DNA from: Nageia nagi
Taxonomy: Eukaryota > Pinophyta
NCBI GenBank assembly: GCA_050084985.1
Contig: JBITNC010000001.1
Coordinates: 197,966,001 to 198,030,000 of the forward strand
Length of the DNA: 64,000 bases
Direction: 5' to 3'
The translations under genes were made by a program, and so were the position numbers. Shown piece by piece: positions 11,611-24,540 of this stretch; within the stretch, counting starts at the first letter, position 1, and the number at the start of each line of letters is the position of its first letter. The notes beneath the pieces are model-generated. The model saw only the letters and a list, made by a program, of their open reading frames with translations, ran no database searches and was not told where the DNA came from.

Positions 11611-12340
11611 TGCTCATCTTGATATTGATTGGATGCTCATATTTAGTAATAAGATACTCATGTTCAGTAACAAGATGCTCATCTTCTACAACAAGTTGCT
11701 TGTCTTCAGTAACAAATCCCTCCTCTTCAATAACAAGTAATTGGTCTTCAATAACAAAGTTGCTTGTCTTCAGTAACAAATCCCTCCTCTTCAATAACAA
11801 GTCATTGGTCTTCAATAACAAAGTTGCTTGTCTTCAGTAACAACTTGCTTATCTTTAGTAACAAGTCACTCATCTTGAATAATAAGTTGCTTCTCTTTAG
11901 TAAACAAGTCACTCATCTTCAGTAATAAGTTGCTTATCTTCAGTAACAAATCACTCTTCCTTAGTAATAAGATGCTCGTATTCATTAACAAGTTACTCAT
12001 ATTTATTAACAAGTTGCTCATTTGTAGTAACAAGCCATTTGTCTATAGTAATGAGTCACTTATATTTAGTTAAAAAAACTTTGGTCTTCACTAACAAGTC
12101 ACTCATCTTTAATAAAATGTTTCTCATATTCAATAACAAGTTTCTCATTTACAGTAACAAGTCACTCATCTTCAGTAACAAGTCACTTGTATTTAGTAAC
12201 AAGTTGCTTATCTTCAGTAACAAGATGCTCATCTTCAATAACAAGTCACTCATATTTAGTAACAAGTTGCTTGTGTTTAGTAACAAGATGCTCATCTTCA
12301 GTAACAAGTCACTTTTGTTCTGTAGCAAGTCACTTCTATT
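11611..12340. repeat. 21-bp minisatellite, about 34 copies
   Basis: Degenerate tandem array with consensus acaagtcactcatcttcagta (21 bp), opening near tgctcatcttgatattg and ending in acaagtcacttctattcttc. Variants swap gtcact, ttgctt and gatgct in the middle. A unit length divisible by three keeps frames open on both strands (12039-12395 plus, 11576-11821 minus), with a seven-residue periodicity such as SNKSLIF. These frames are a by-product of the repeat; no start context, promoter or homology suggests a protein. Confidence 0.92.
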
Positions 12341-15300
12341 CTTCTCTTATAATACAGTCTTTTTTTCTTTTAGATATGCATTCTTCTTCGTATAGAACTT
12401 GGGTCTAATAGATGATTCCCTTGAGAAAATTAAAAATATTTATAAAATATAGGTGATAAGGTGTGAATTTAGTGGGGATATATTTGGCTAATTTATATAA
12501 AAAATACTTTGAAGTTATAAAATTTTGGCTAACTAACCAAGAAAAAAAATTGAACCCAAAAATATTAGGCTACCTGGGCTCGATTCGGTTTGCATAAAAA
12601 TAGCAAATTAAAAAATTAGAAATCCTAAAAAAAAGCTATTTTGCTATAAATAGCCACTATGCATTTCCCTACTCCTCATGTGGCATTGACAGCTAGACAT
12701 TAAATGGTGGATCACCTCTATACATGGTTTGAATTTTAGCAACCCAACATCAGGCTCCCTCATGTTGTCCAAGTTGTCTTTGTTATTTTGTGGGTCCCTC
12801 TTGGAAATAATCAACCTCCTATGTGACATGGATCTCCTCATTCTAACTTTGTGCCACATCAAACCTACAGATCCTCTCACATTAGGTCCACCACATTTAA
12901 CCAAGCCATCCCATTTTTGGGCCTTTCAATATAGTTTTAAAACAATAGTATTTCTTTTAAAAAAATAATATTTAATAAATAAATAAAACCCAACTAAAAC
13001 TAATCCTTCAAACCTTTATAAATCATAATCCAAAATTCATTTTTTCACACTATTCAAATTGATTAAATCATAAAGGAGAGAACTTCGATATGAAGTTCTT
13101 ATTTTGTTACTAGGTGACAATCAAATTTTAGATCAAATAATCAATTATTAAATGTACATTAAATCTCCCCTTCATGGCCAACTTGGTCAAGGAGGATTTT
13201 TGATATTAAATGGTCCCTTTGCTTAGCCAAATAGACACCAAATATGCCCTTAAATTAGGCATATGCCTCTTAGGCACAAATATAAATTAAATAATAACAA
13301 AAAGATCACAATGAATAGGCATGAGGGGGAGATGTCTAAGTATGCCAAATTGGGGATATTACATACATCAATGCAACATAATGAGAGAGGAATTAACATC
13401 TAAACTTTTATGGAAGATCACTATAAATCTCTACTTACCAAAATCTAGCTTTGTTCTTTTAATATATGTAAGAAAGAAATGATTATGTTATATTTTAAAT
13501 TCAGATTTGATTAGTTCTAGGTTGCATTATTATTCATTATTTAAGATTTAATCATGATAAATTTATCTATTTATTTTATTATTTAATTATTTAAAAAATA
13601 ATTATTATTAATTGAATAAAATTAATTTTTATTATCTATAAATTGATGAACCGAAAACTTTGTTATACAAACCTTAAGTTTGTTGATCATTGCATTTTAT
13701 GTGGAGTTTTTCATTGGAAACCTTAGGTTTTGCATGATCTTTTTTTAAAATTTTCAACAAAATTAGAAAATTTTATTGCTTTCAAATTGGTGAAAAATCA
13801 AGTTATTTTTATTTTATAAAAACATTTGTTTGCAAGAAATGCTAGATTTTAAAGGTTATTTTATTGAATTTGGTGAGTCTTTGCATCATCAAAAATTTTC
13901 TAAACCATGTATTCTTAATTAGAAACTATTTTTATCCGTAAACACTTTTTAGGATTGAATTTGGATCTTCACACTTTGTTCATTTTAGTGCTTGCGAAAA
14001 TAAAATTACACCCCAAATCAAAACACCAATATGATGTACACATATAGTTATCCTGGTTTGATCAATGTGTTCTACATCCAGCAAATAAAAATCCATTATT
14101 GTAAAGTTCATTTTACAATGTCACTTGTATGATCCTTCTTGCTTCACTCTTTTGTTTATTGAAGCTTAATCACATGATCATTATAGGCTCTCCATTGAAT
14201 CCCTTTCTTGAAGATGGCTCTCTTTTCAATGAAATTCCTTAAGCATAGTTCCACATCTTTTATCTCGAGATGACATCTTTATAACTACTCTTTGTCTTTT
14301 TTTCTTTCCATAATGGTTATTATATCATCCACTTCTTTCTCCATGGCAATAATCTTATCCATGTTCTTTTTCTTCTTCTATGCAAGCTTGAAATGCAACT
14401 CCAATATTACTCTCATAGTTTTGTTATCTTCCATCGATTTTATAATAAAATAGATTCTTCTACATTCTTTTCAAACCTACACTAACTCACTCCCCTTGGG
14501 AGTAAATTCACACTAAAGGACTTAACTTTTTTTCATACTCCTTGTTCCCTTTTATAACATTAAGGGATTACAAATTTGGAGTTTATGGTTACATGGTGAT
14601 AAGATAATATTTGTTATTTTTCCTCCTTTACAATATGCTCTCTCATCCTCAAAATAATAATCTCCCTAATTTGTACTCTTGTAGCATTATTTTCACCTCA
14701 TATGGTTATATTCTTCTATCTTTTTGGATTTTGCAAAATTGTCAAAATTGCTTCTAGTGCCATTTGGCATGACCATAACTTCATGACCATAATTCTAAAT
14801 CTCACAAAATTTGATCCAGGTGTTCTTGAATATATGTAACTTAACTGGTCCAAATTTCATGATTTAAATCCTTATTGGTAGCTCCAAGAATCATCATCAA
14901 GTTGGCCTCCAACTCAGATTTGCAACTAGCAGCTGTCAAAATTTTGACAAAGTCATGAACATAAAATGATAATTTACCATTTTGTGAGCACCATAACTTT
15001 CAATTATTTAATCCAAATGCCTTTATATTGTAACCACATATTCACCATAATATAAGGTACCATTGATTCAAATTTCATGCTATGAATCCATCAATAGAGC
15101 TTTCCATGCATATTTTGCATTTTTTATATTTAACTCCAAATTTCGAAAAGCCATAACTTACAAACCATATCTCTATTTTATTTGCCATTTGAAGAATTGG
15201 AATCATGGAAGAGAGATCTTTAATGTGGAAGAAAATAATTAACAAAATTATATACTTGAAAAATCACTTTTCTTTTAAGACTCTGAAATCCATTTCGGAT

Positions 15301-15610
15301 CATATTTGTAATTGTGCGAAGCTCAAAATAAAATATTTTTGTTGAATTTTATAAAAATTCTAATTTGGAATTATTAGATCTTGCATGTGTACATTATTAT
15401 GAATTCTCAGATAACAATGAAAGAACAAATTGCTTTAATGGATTATGGAAAATATTATATGTTGTAATCATAATGTTATGTTATATATTATGTGCTACAT
15501 TCATTATATGTTGTGTTTTATGTGCTACAATCATAAATTTCTTGTTGTATATCCATGGTATGTTGTATTTAGAAATCATGGATCTAAAATAAGTGTAGGA
15601 GCAAATATCC
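12341..15610. other. No gene seen; contains one copy of a dispersed repeat
   Basis: AT-rich DNA. The piece 13366-13630 (start acatacatcaatgcaacataatgag, middle aaatctagctttgttctttt, end ttattaattgaataaaatt) is clearly related in the same orientation to 24330-24540. A purine tract (atgagggggagatg, near 13321) precedes it and may be a PPT, in which case both copies could be parts of LTRs. The rest, including the 14740-15300 stretch rich in cataactt/caaatttcat, I cannot assign. Confidence 0.45.
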
Positions 15611-15619
15611 AAATTTGAT

Positions 15620-16400
15620 GGATTTTAAAAATGGATAAAAGAAATGGAAAAGTTGATCATGCTAGTCCTCCAAAATCTATAGAGCCTTTATCTAAAAATA
15701 TATTAATTGAGCCATGCATTGATGCACCAATAAAAGAGCAACATTGGATCCAAAATCATTATATAGGTACAATTGATCCCCTTGATTAATTCTTAGAAAA
15801 ATGTTTTTAAAAATCATAAATAGAAAATAATAAAGAAGAAGCTAATCAAATTGGTAATTATGATGAATTGGAATTAATTGATATTGATAAGGAAGATGAA
15901 AAAATGGATAATCGAATTTGTTTTTTTGATAAATCAGATAAGCAACAAGATTAGTCAATGTAAAAATTCAAAACAAAAAGAGAGGAATTCCATAATATTC
16001 TAGATAACGATGTATTCATGAGAGCATTCAAAATTGAAAACTAACAAATGATTAATTCTTTTGAAAAGATTTTTTAGAAGCAAAGACAAGATAGGAAAAG
16101 TCTATTTGCATGTTTAAGAGAAGAATATAAAAATATAATGAAAGTGCCAAATATGATCCTTTAGAGACAATGATGTAGAAAATAAAATGGTCGTATAAAG
16201 AATATAAAATAAAAATAGAAGCATTAAATAAAGTTTTGTAGAAATTCATTGCAAAGTGAAAGTATCAAGCAAAAGGAAAAATAAATTGATAGAAAAAAGC
16301 AAGGAAAAAAGTGGATTACAAATAATATTCAAAATAGTGGAAAGGTTTATGGACTTATTTGGATAGATGGGGATGGTTGAACCATCCCATGGTAGCTCAT
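15620..16400 (+). pseudogene. Decayed open frame, probably of a retroelement
   Basis: A plus-strand reading frame interrupted by several stops reads MDKRNGKVDHASPPKS from about 15630, then acidic and lysine-rich sequence (YDELELIDIDKEDEK near 15860-15905), and ends with KVYGLIWIDGDG near 16340-16377. The low-complexity charged composition is like linker or tail parts of retroelement polyproteins, but no catalytic domain is present and I do not recognise the family. It may instead be a host pseudogene fragment. Confidence 0.3.
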
Positions 16401-17600
16401 GTATTTCTTTTCCATTTCATGTAGGATAGGATTGCATGGACATTCTTAGTTGCATTTATTGCGTATCATACAGTGTTATTCATATTATACATTTCTTTTG
16501 GTTTGAATTCATTTTGTGTTATGTTCAAGTGTATTGCATAATTTGAGCTTATCCCTACAATAATAATGATTTGTTGTGTGTCATTGTCCTATGTTGGGGA
16601 AAAAGTTTGGTTGGTTATTTCACAATTATGAGAAAGATTTTTAATTTTCATATAAATTCAAAATATATGAACTAATTATTTTGTGCAAGAATTAAGATAT
16701 AATTTCAAGAATAATAAAAAGTATAAAAAGTTATCAGTTGTGAAAATAGCAAGGAAAATAGGTTTGAAGAAATTAAACTTATATATTAATGTTTTTGGTT
16801 GACCAAAAACATTATCAATGGGAATGTTAAAAAGTACATTTAAGAAGAGTAAGGGAGAACCTAAAGTGGTTTAAATTTGTAACACTGAGAAGTAGACAAA
16901 ACAAGTTTCAAGTACAACAAATGTGAGTGAGGCAAAAAGTTTACTTATGTAGATTCAAGGGTATCCTCTAGCATTTAAGGTTAGAAAGAAGCTCATGATA
17001 TCAAGCAACAAGACAAAGTAACCCTAGTGGGTTTAGCAATAATGTGTTGATGGATAATCCTTGTATATTCTTCAAGTATCATGTGATACTTTCAATTTGT
17101 ATTTTCCTACAAGTGAAGATAAGATGTAATAAGTTTGGAACTCATTGTACTATAATCTCTATTGATGATCACTTTCTATCTTATGCATATATGAATAATA
17201 AATGGAATTAACCTTGAATTTCATAGTATATGGGGTAAATTAATATACAATTCTCTTTAATATAGGATTCCATGTTGCATAGTTTTCAAATACACATTGG
17301 TCTTTAAGGATATAGTGATATCTTTTGATATAGAGCTAGTGTGAGTAAATCCTTAACTATCCAAGAGGTAAATAGAAACCATGTTATATGTGCACTTTTA
17401 TATAATCAGAGATGATAATAGCACCATTCTCTAGTATCATGTAAACCTAAAGATAATGGAATATGTTTAACAATATTTTTAGTTCAATCCAAGTTATTCT
17501 TAAGTAACATGAGTATATTTCTTTCCCGATCCTTTTGTTGATATTTTTAGTAGTAGCATTAGAGGTCACATTTGAGAGATGAGAGGGAGGTATTTGATTG
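16401..17600. other. No gene seen; short perfect inverted repeat
   Basis: Anonymous AT-rich sequence. The 12-bp arms aatgtttttggt and accaaaaacatt (16788-16813) are a perfect inverted repeat with a two-base loop. No terminal repeats or target duplications suggest a transposon around it. Confidence 0.45.
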
Positions 17601-20600
17601 ATATCTAAGCCTATGAATTTTAGAAGAGAGGTAGATTTTGAGTACCAACACTAATGAATGTCTTTAATTGCAAGTTACATTGAGGATTTGAGTGCTAATA
17701 GAGGTTATATATTTGAGTCAAGAGTTGTTGAAATGATGTGATGGATCTTATTCAAAATCCTACTAAAATGAAACATTGCGAGATAACATGGATTATGCAT
17801 CAAATTCAACTAGAATGATGGATAGTTCTTTTTTCCTAAATAAATATTGATATAATATTAATCAAAATCCTCTGAATGCAAGCCCAACCAAAGTGTCTCA
17901 AGCTAGGTCCCCAAACTTCATATCCATAAAGTAGGGTTGGAGAGAGAAAAGAATGGAAGATTTTAATGTTTGCTATGATATATTGGAAATAAAATTGAAA
18001 ATATTATCTCTTGATGTGATAATTACAATATGATGGAATTGAATGGTTCTATAATGAATATCACCTTATTAACCATTGCACAAAGGTATGACATACATCA
18101 CCTTTTTACCCAAGGGGAACGCACATGAGATGGAGTGTAGGACAAGTTACATTATCATATTCATTAAATACATAATGTATCTAGGGATACCCTTAACTAT
18201 TAAGTAAATTACATTAAGATACCTTACAATAATACATTATAAATTCTAACACTCCCCCTTAATACAATATTGGGGTAGAGAATAGAGAAGACAAAGAGAG
18301 AAAGAGTAAGAGAGTTCTCCTCCATAAGAATACAAGTGGAGATGAGAACTTGTAAGAAAGTAATAGAATTTATATGGTTCTACAAGGCTCAATTACTTAA
18401 CCATTTTAACAAATTATTTACAATACAATAATTAACCATAAACAGTTTCAATGTACAAGTAGTAGTTAGCCAACAAGTTGACATGATGAGCCTTCAAGAG
18501 ACTACATAGCTAAAGTAAGTAACTTACAATATCTAGAAGAAACCTCTAAGCTACCAGTAGCTTCTAACAAAACTAGTAATATACATCATTACACAATATC
18601 AAATATGATGTATATCATTAACTATAATATCTAATAATATCACATGTTCATACTAACAAGTCCTTATATATCATATGTGCAATGTGCATTATCAACCAAG
18701 TGATACATAAAAGCATTATCAAACAAGGATATATGAAATATCCACAAGTGCACAAAATGTGCACAACATGATCACCAATCATAATTTAAAAAACAAAATT
18801 GATTTTTACTTTTTTTATATCATTATTTGAGTTTATTTTTTGGTATGAAGGTATCATCGTATCATAACATGAACTCTCCTACAAATTTTTAAGAATTCTT
18901 TTACAAGACTCCTACAAGATCATTCCTATAACTCTACAAGACTAGCATTTTCATGTTTCTCCAAGTGTGTAATCTCAAAGAGAGTTACCTCTATTTATAG
19001 GCCAAAATCTTCCCTTGGATCACCCTATTAACCATTATACAAATTCATGACATGCATCACCTTTTTTACCCAAGGGACATGCACGTGATATGTAGTGTAG
19101 GATAAGTTATATTATCATATTCACTAAATACTTAAAGTATATAGAGATATCCTTAAGTATTAAGTGAATTACATTAATATATATTACAATAATGCATTAT
19201 AAATTCTAATACAATATTAATTTTATTTAATTTCTTCTTTGAGGTTAGTATCAAGCTAAAAGTTTGTGAAGAGTATACCCAAACAGGTGTAGGAAATGAT
19301 TTTCTTGATAGGTTATCCTTGAAAAGTAAGTGGATTTTAGTTACATTTTTTATTAAAATATTAAAGGACATCACCTTGATCTTTTTAAGAATAACTTTGA
19401 GATCATGACTAGCACAGAAGGTACTCCAGGTATCAACTGAATATTAAAGCCCAACTATTATATGAGATAACAAAATAATATCATAAACAAAGAGAAAAAT
19501 TGAGACAATGAAATCATATAAAAATAAACCTATACTTGGGCCTAAGGTATTTGAAATAAACTATTCAAATTCATTAATATGCATCCCAAATAGAGTAAGT
19601 GAGAGGATGCAATCTTATTTTTCCCTAACAATGCTATAGACCATATTGAATAAGTGAGAGAAAAGTCAGACTTGGCCAACTACTTGTTCATATATTGTAA
19701 TGAAAATGGATATGATATCTCAAGGGATCCCTAGGTTCTCAAGTATCTAGAATATGAGACATCTAGGGATAATATTAACAAAGCTAGATATAAACTCACC
19801 AAGAGTCATAGAAAAGACTTGTCCTAACGTATGGCCAACCATAATCACTTTGTACTTGTTAGGATTGAGAGAGGAAATGGATTTGTAAATGAATGAGAAT
19901 ATATGTAATTGAATATTTTAACAAAATGGGCACCCAAAATTGTAAGAATGTATTTAAGGAATTCAAAACTTCATTTTTAAAGTCATTAGTTTTACCAGTT
20001 TGGATTTTGTATATAGCTTAGAGAACCATTTTACCAGTGAAGAAATAAAGAGGATGTGGTTAAGGAATGGGAATAATTGAGGGTTGATTCAGGAAACTAT
20101 AGAGAGTAGAGGCATAAATGGATTAAACATGTAGGTCATTAATAAAGCACATGAGAGACTTAAAGAGAAAGAGTGGTCAAAAGTTCTTGCATTCATCTTT
20201 AGCATATTGATATTTTTTAATCTTTTCACATTAGTATATTAACTCCTCTCTTTTTTGAGTAGGTTACAATAATTTTTTTGGGACTCTGTATCCATAAAGG
20301 ATTTTATTTACATAGCAAAGAGAGTGAGTTTATGGAGGGTCTTGCATTCATTATCAAACTTGAGTTACGAGGATTATGGTTATGGTATGGGTGAGAGGAT
20401 GGGGTTTTATGGTATGAGGCAAGGATTAAATAACAACTAACTAAAGGGATTTAAAGAAAAGATCCACCTACAAGATGGGTTATTATATATGGTGAAGGCT
20501 GATGATATATTTATTTAGGATTTCAGTGTAAATATGGTTAAGATTATGGTTAAAGTGAATATGTGAGGTAGTAGAATAAAAAGATAGGGTGTGTATGGGG

Positions 20601-21030
20601 AGGTGTATGGTAAGTGGAATGTTAAGGGTGACATAAGCATTAATAGATAGGGGTGAAGTATCAAAGATACTAAAATCAATGATAGATAACAAAAGGGGGA
20701 TATTACCTAGTACATAATCAACCACACTAATTCCACCACCAAAAAGGAAATAAGTAAAATAACTATACAAAGGGAATTAATAAATCTCATTTAGGATGAT
20801 CAAATAATGTACTTCACCCAAGTTCAGTAGGTATTTTTCTATAAGGTATGACATTTCAATGACATCATCTGAATATTGTGTTAGGCCTAAGTCATTGACA
20901 TAAGTCTCTAACAAATGAAGAGGATTTGAAGTAATATCATGTAAGTGGAATTGAGATATGTTTATTCATACATTGAAGTCCCCTACTAGCATGATATCAT
21001 CTAAGAAAAAAATCTAAATATCTCAAGATA
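17600..21030 (-). mobile_element. Decayed LINE (non-LTR) with endonuclease and RT, split by an LTR element
   Basis: In minus sense the order is endonuclease then RT. Endonuclease: IMLVGDFNV near 20990 and GGGISVVDYVLGN near 20705-20745, the family's GDFN and SxVDYVL motifs. RT: CILSLTLFGMHINEFE near 19560-19610, then VYDIILLSHIIVGLQ near 19450-19500, which stands where F/YADDIVLLS is usual. One catalytic aspartate is retained, the other lost. CASHDLKVILKKIKVMSFN near 19365-19420 follows, and after an interruption LLYGYEVWGPSLR near 17896-17936. The organisation fits plant RTE/L1-like LINEs. Stops are frequent. The stretch 18048-19213 is a foreign LTR insertion lying within the RT region. The 5' end above 21030 is not recognisable. 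Confidence 0.75.
18048..19213 (-). mobile_element. Deleted copia-like LTR element inside the LINE
   Basis: Two direct copies of one sequence, 18050-18253 and 19020-19213, share cttattaaccatt..., acccaaggg and acattataaattctaa. In minus sense the LTR start is TGTTAGAATTTATAATG, preceded at 18255-18265 by a purine tract (taagggggag). A minus TATA-like box (ctatttatagg) lies near 18990-19000. The 3' LTR is truncated and the interior is only ~700 bp. Part of the interior (18409-18610, around tttacaatacaataattaacc) matches 38249-38420, the 3' end of the copia part of the composite at 37-48 kb. It is therefore an internally deleted relative of that family. LINE coding motifs lie on both sides, so it is younger than the LINE. 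Confidence 0.65.
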
Positions 21031-22900
21031 AAGATCTACGTAGGGTGAGTCCTTGTCATCTATTATAGAATGCGATGAGTAAGAAGGAAGAAAATAACAT
21101 ATAATTTAAAGATGTTGGTATGTTGGATTCCTATCAAGAGATATTCGTATGTATCTAACATGAAGAGCTGAGGTTTCTAAGTAAATGCATGACATCAAGT
21201 TCTAATTATATAACCAAGAAACACCTTTAGAGCATTTGATACCTTGATGATTCTCCAATTTATAAGCAAACAATCAAGAATAACTTGTATAGGGTGGCAA
21301 TAGTATCATTTGTATTTCATATTTTTTGATGAGAAGGATGAGATCCTTATCACTAATTACATTACTTAATGAACCTAGAGAAAACAAATAGCCACCACTA
21401 TTCTACATGCAATTTTGATATGAGATGAAAGACCTAATGCCTCATATCATGTCGATGTGGGCCAAGGTTTAGTCTATTATGAAGGAGGACTATCATGTAT
21501 CCAAAATCTATTGCTTTGAAGAATAAACCATTTTCCTTATTTTATAGATTCAATCATTGTATTTTTATTAGCTTTGAGTTAGTCATATTGTATTCGAGTT
21601 AGGTCTTGATCAAGGAATACTTTATTTGGGACACATAATAGTTTCCTCTTGGCTCGTAGAGCTTGTAGGTGTTCCCTTGCTAAATGGAAATTAAAAAATA
21701 AGAGTCTTATTTGACATATTCCAAGCCTTGTTAAAGGTGATATTTTTCATATCCAAGGTATCACATAGGAAAACATGGCCATAATGTAATGGGTTAGTTA
21801 TTTTGGAAGATTGAGTTCCTTGGTGTGGTGCATCTTTTCCTCCTCAAACTTACATGTATTACCATTTCAACAATTGTTGGAGCTTTCTTTCCTTTAACAA
21901 CCTATACCCTTAGGTTTTGATCTTCTACTTATTTCTAGTTAGTTTAATGTTGGGTAATGTTGTCTTGCTTGAGATGTTTGTATTGTGAAAGAATATTAGG
22001 GTATTGAGTTTTGCGTTCAAAAATCATACCTTGGACTATTGTAGAATCTCTGTAGTAGGATGAAATTAAGAGTTTTTGAGTTAGTTCATTCTATCTTTTG
22101 ATTCTATGATACAAGCCTCATTATAATCCAAATGTTATTTATATTTTATCTTTGAGATAAGTTTTTCTAGTTCCAAGATTTTCTCTACCTTTGTGGCTAT
22201 GATAATTCCTTAGTCTTGAATTGTTAGAGAGAGATTAATGGTTAATGGATCAAGCAAGTCAATTATCTATTTGAATAACTTTTTAAGGCCATCCATCCCA
22301 TTCATGATAAGATTCTCAATATTTGAAGTGAGTTTTTTTTCCATAAGATTCAAGTTGTTTATGGGATCAACATCTTTGATTGTATTTTTAGGGGACGCAT
22401 ATCAGTTTCAAGGAGTTAAGAGACATTTCCAACATTAACACACTTTAATCCCTTGATACTTGATTGAAAATAGCTCTTGATCACACAATAAAAAGGTAGC
22501 AACCCCAAAGTAAGGAAAAAGTTAAAAAGACACTTCAAAATAAGAAAGTAAGATCTTTACAAAGTCACTTGAAAAAAGGAAAAGAGAATCCATTTTAAAT
22601 AAAAAAAAAATATAAGAATTGATACTTAAATTTATATTTAAAATGTTCAAGAGAGAACACCATTTGTTGCTTTTCCTTATGTATTTTGCATTTTTGTTTC
22701 AATTCTAAAATTGAATAAAATAAAATAAAGGTTTAACAAAGAAAAATAAGTGGAGTTCCATGGAGGTAGAGCCAATATAGAAAGTCTAAAAGGTCAAAGG
22801 GGGATAGGGGGACTCACAAGAACATGTGGGTAGACAAAGTCTCGAATAGGACAAATGGAGATGATCAATAGTAAAAGGTGATCAATGTTGGGACTTTAGG
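21031..22900. other. No gene seen
   Basis: This should hold the 5' part of the LINE on the minus strand, but I cannot read a convincing ORF1 or the start of the endonuclease. The open frames here are short and in poor context. Confidence 0.35.
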
Positions 22901-22919
22901 AGACTATATACCTTTGTGA

Positions 22920-23110
22920 AGTATAAAATCCCTAAAATGCATGAGTGGGTGAGGAAACACCTTAAATGTGTTTGTGGATGAGGAAATCCTAGAATACTTT
23001 ATTTGGGTGAAGAAACCCCTAAAATTCTTAAGTGGGTGAAAAAAACCTTAAAACTCTTATGAGGGTGAAGAAAAGACCTAAAACTCATATGTGGATGAGG
23101 AAAGCCTTGA
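22920..23110. repeat. ~32-bp tandem repeat, about six copies
   Basis: Diverged units with the pattern cctaaaa(n)cttatg(a/t)gggtgaggaaac are repeated head to tail, for example cctaaaatgcatgagtggg near 22932 and cctaaaactcatatgtgg near 23078. No coding potential is apparent. Confidence 0.65.
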
Positions 23111-24329
23111 TAAAATTACTTTGAGGCTTTAAGGCCCACACGTAATTCATTCGCATGAGATAGGTAGGACATTGATGCGCAACAATGATTTGCAAAACAA
23201 AAGCATAGGGACAACATCTAAACAACTATTTTTTGGTTTAGTCAAATCTTAGTGACCATGTCCTAGCCAAAGGAAATAAGAACACATGCAAACCACTCCT
23301 AAGTGAAACCGATCCAACAAACAAATATGCATATGCTCATATGCTTCCCAAAGAGAACCCATGATCATGATGCTAAAAAAAATTCTTAGATGTTCATCAA
23401 TACTATGTTGAGGTGTTCACTTGCTATGTTTAATTATCCTTATTGCCTTCATATTACAACTTCTCTTTTCTCTATGTTTGGATCCTCTTTTACTTTTGAT
23501 TATTTCCTATTTTTCAATTATTTTTAAATGAAACTTGTCTAAAAACTTGAAAAGTTTGGTTTTCTTATTTTTTAATAACTTTTTATTTTTTGGGAATTTT
23601 GAAAAATAAAATTATATGAAATCAATCTATAAATAATTCTTTACAAAATGAAAAATGATAAGTTTAGGTCCAATTATGAGTGTCGTAAACAAGCAATTTT
23701 CAAAATAACAATTAGGGCTAATAAAAAATTATTCATGAAAAAATTACTAAAAAAAAATCCTCATCAATATTCATTGTCTTAGGTATCTTTTCCCAAAAGG
23801 ATTTAAACAAAATACTTTAATTTAGGTCAAATTATGCGTGTTATACAAGTGTATGATATATTGATAAAATAATATATTTTAAATAGTGATTTTTATACAT
23901 GTCTATTAAAATTTAATTTCTCTTAGGTATTAATAAATTATATATTTGAAAACTAGACTCGGAGCACCACATTTTTATATTAGTGAACTTTTTCAAGATT
24001 CATCTCTAAGTGTTTCAAATTTTGAGATCAATTATGATCAAACTTAAAAATTAGGGAAAAAAGCTTTCACTTTTTGGCCATAAAGTGGACCCAACTTCTT
24101 GCATTAAACTATTACACATTTTGTAATTCTCATTATCAAATATGATCTGTGATTCTCATCACCACCTATCAAATTCAAATTTTATACCTTTTTGCTATCA
24201 CTACCTTTGTACTTTCATTATTATTGCTAGATTAGGTTATATCATAAGTTTAACAAACAATCAACTTTAAGTTTGGGCTAAGCTATTAAGGAAAAGATAT
24301 GTGATGACATATAATAGTAACAAATTATA
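23111..24329. other. No recognisable feature
   Basis: AT-rich sequence without open frames, repeats or element motifs that I could identify. Confidence 0.45.
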
Positions 24330-24540
24330 CATCGATACAACACAATGAGTGAAGAAAAACATCTAAACTTCAAGGAATATTGCTACAAAATAAAATCTAG
24401 CTTTGTTCCTTCAAGACTAGGTCCAAGTCACATTGTTCTTCATTGTGTGAGATTTAATTGTGATAAATTCATCCATTCATTTTATTATTTAATAGTTCTA
24501 ACATAGATATTATTAATTGAATAAAACCCATTTTTTAGTA
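24330..24540. repeat. Second copy of the 13.4-kb dispersed repeat
   Basis: Same orientation as 13366-13630. Shared stretches include tacaacacaatgag near 24336, catctaaactt, aaatctagctttgttcctt near 24400 and ttattaattgaataaaa near 24508. It is somewhat shorter through deletions. The nature of the parent element is unknown; an LTR fragment is the simplest guess. Confidence 0.6.

Noticed and set aside
11576-12408. Open frames on both strands encoding seven-residue repeats
   Set aside because: They follow mechanically from a 21-bp tandem repeat with no stop in most frames; no start context or homology.
16788-16813. Perfect 12-bp inverted repeat as a MITE or regulatory hairpin
   Set aside because: No terminal repeats, target duplication or second copy; expected occasionally in 64 kb of AT-rich DNA.
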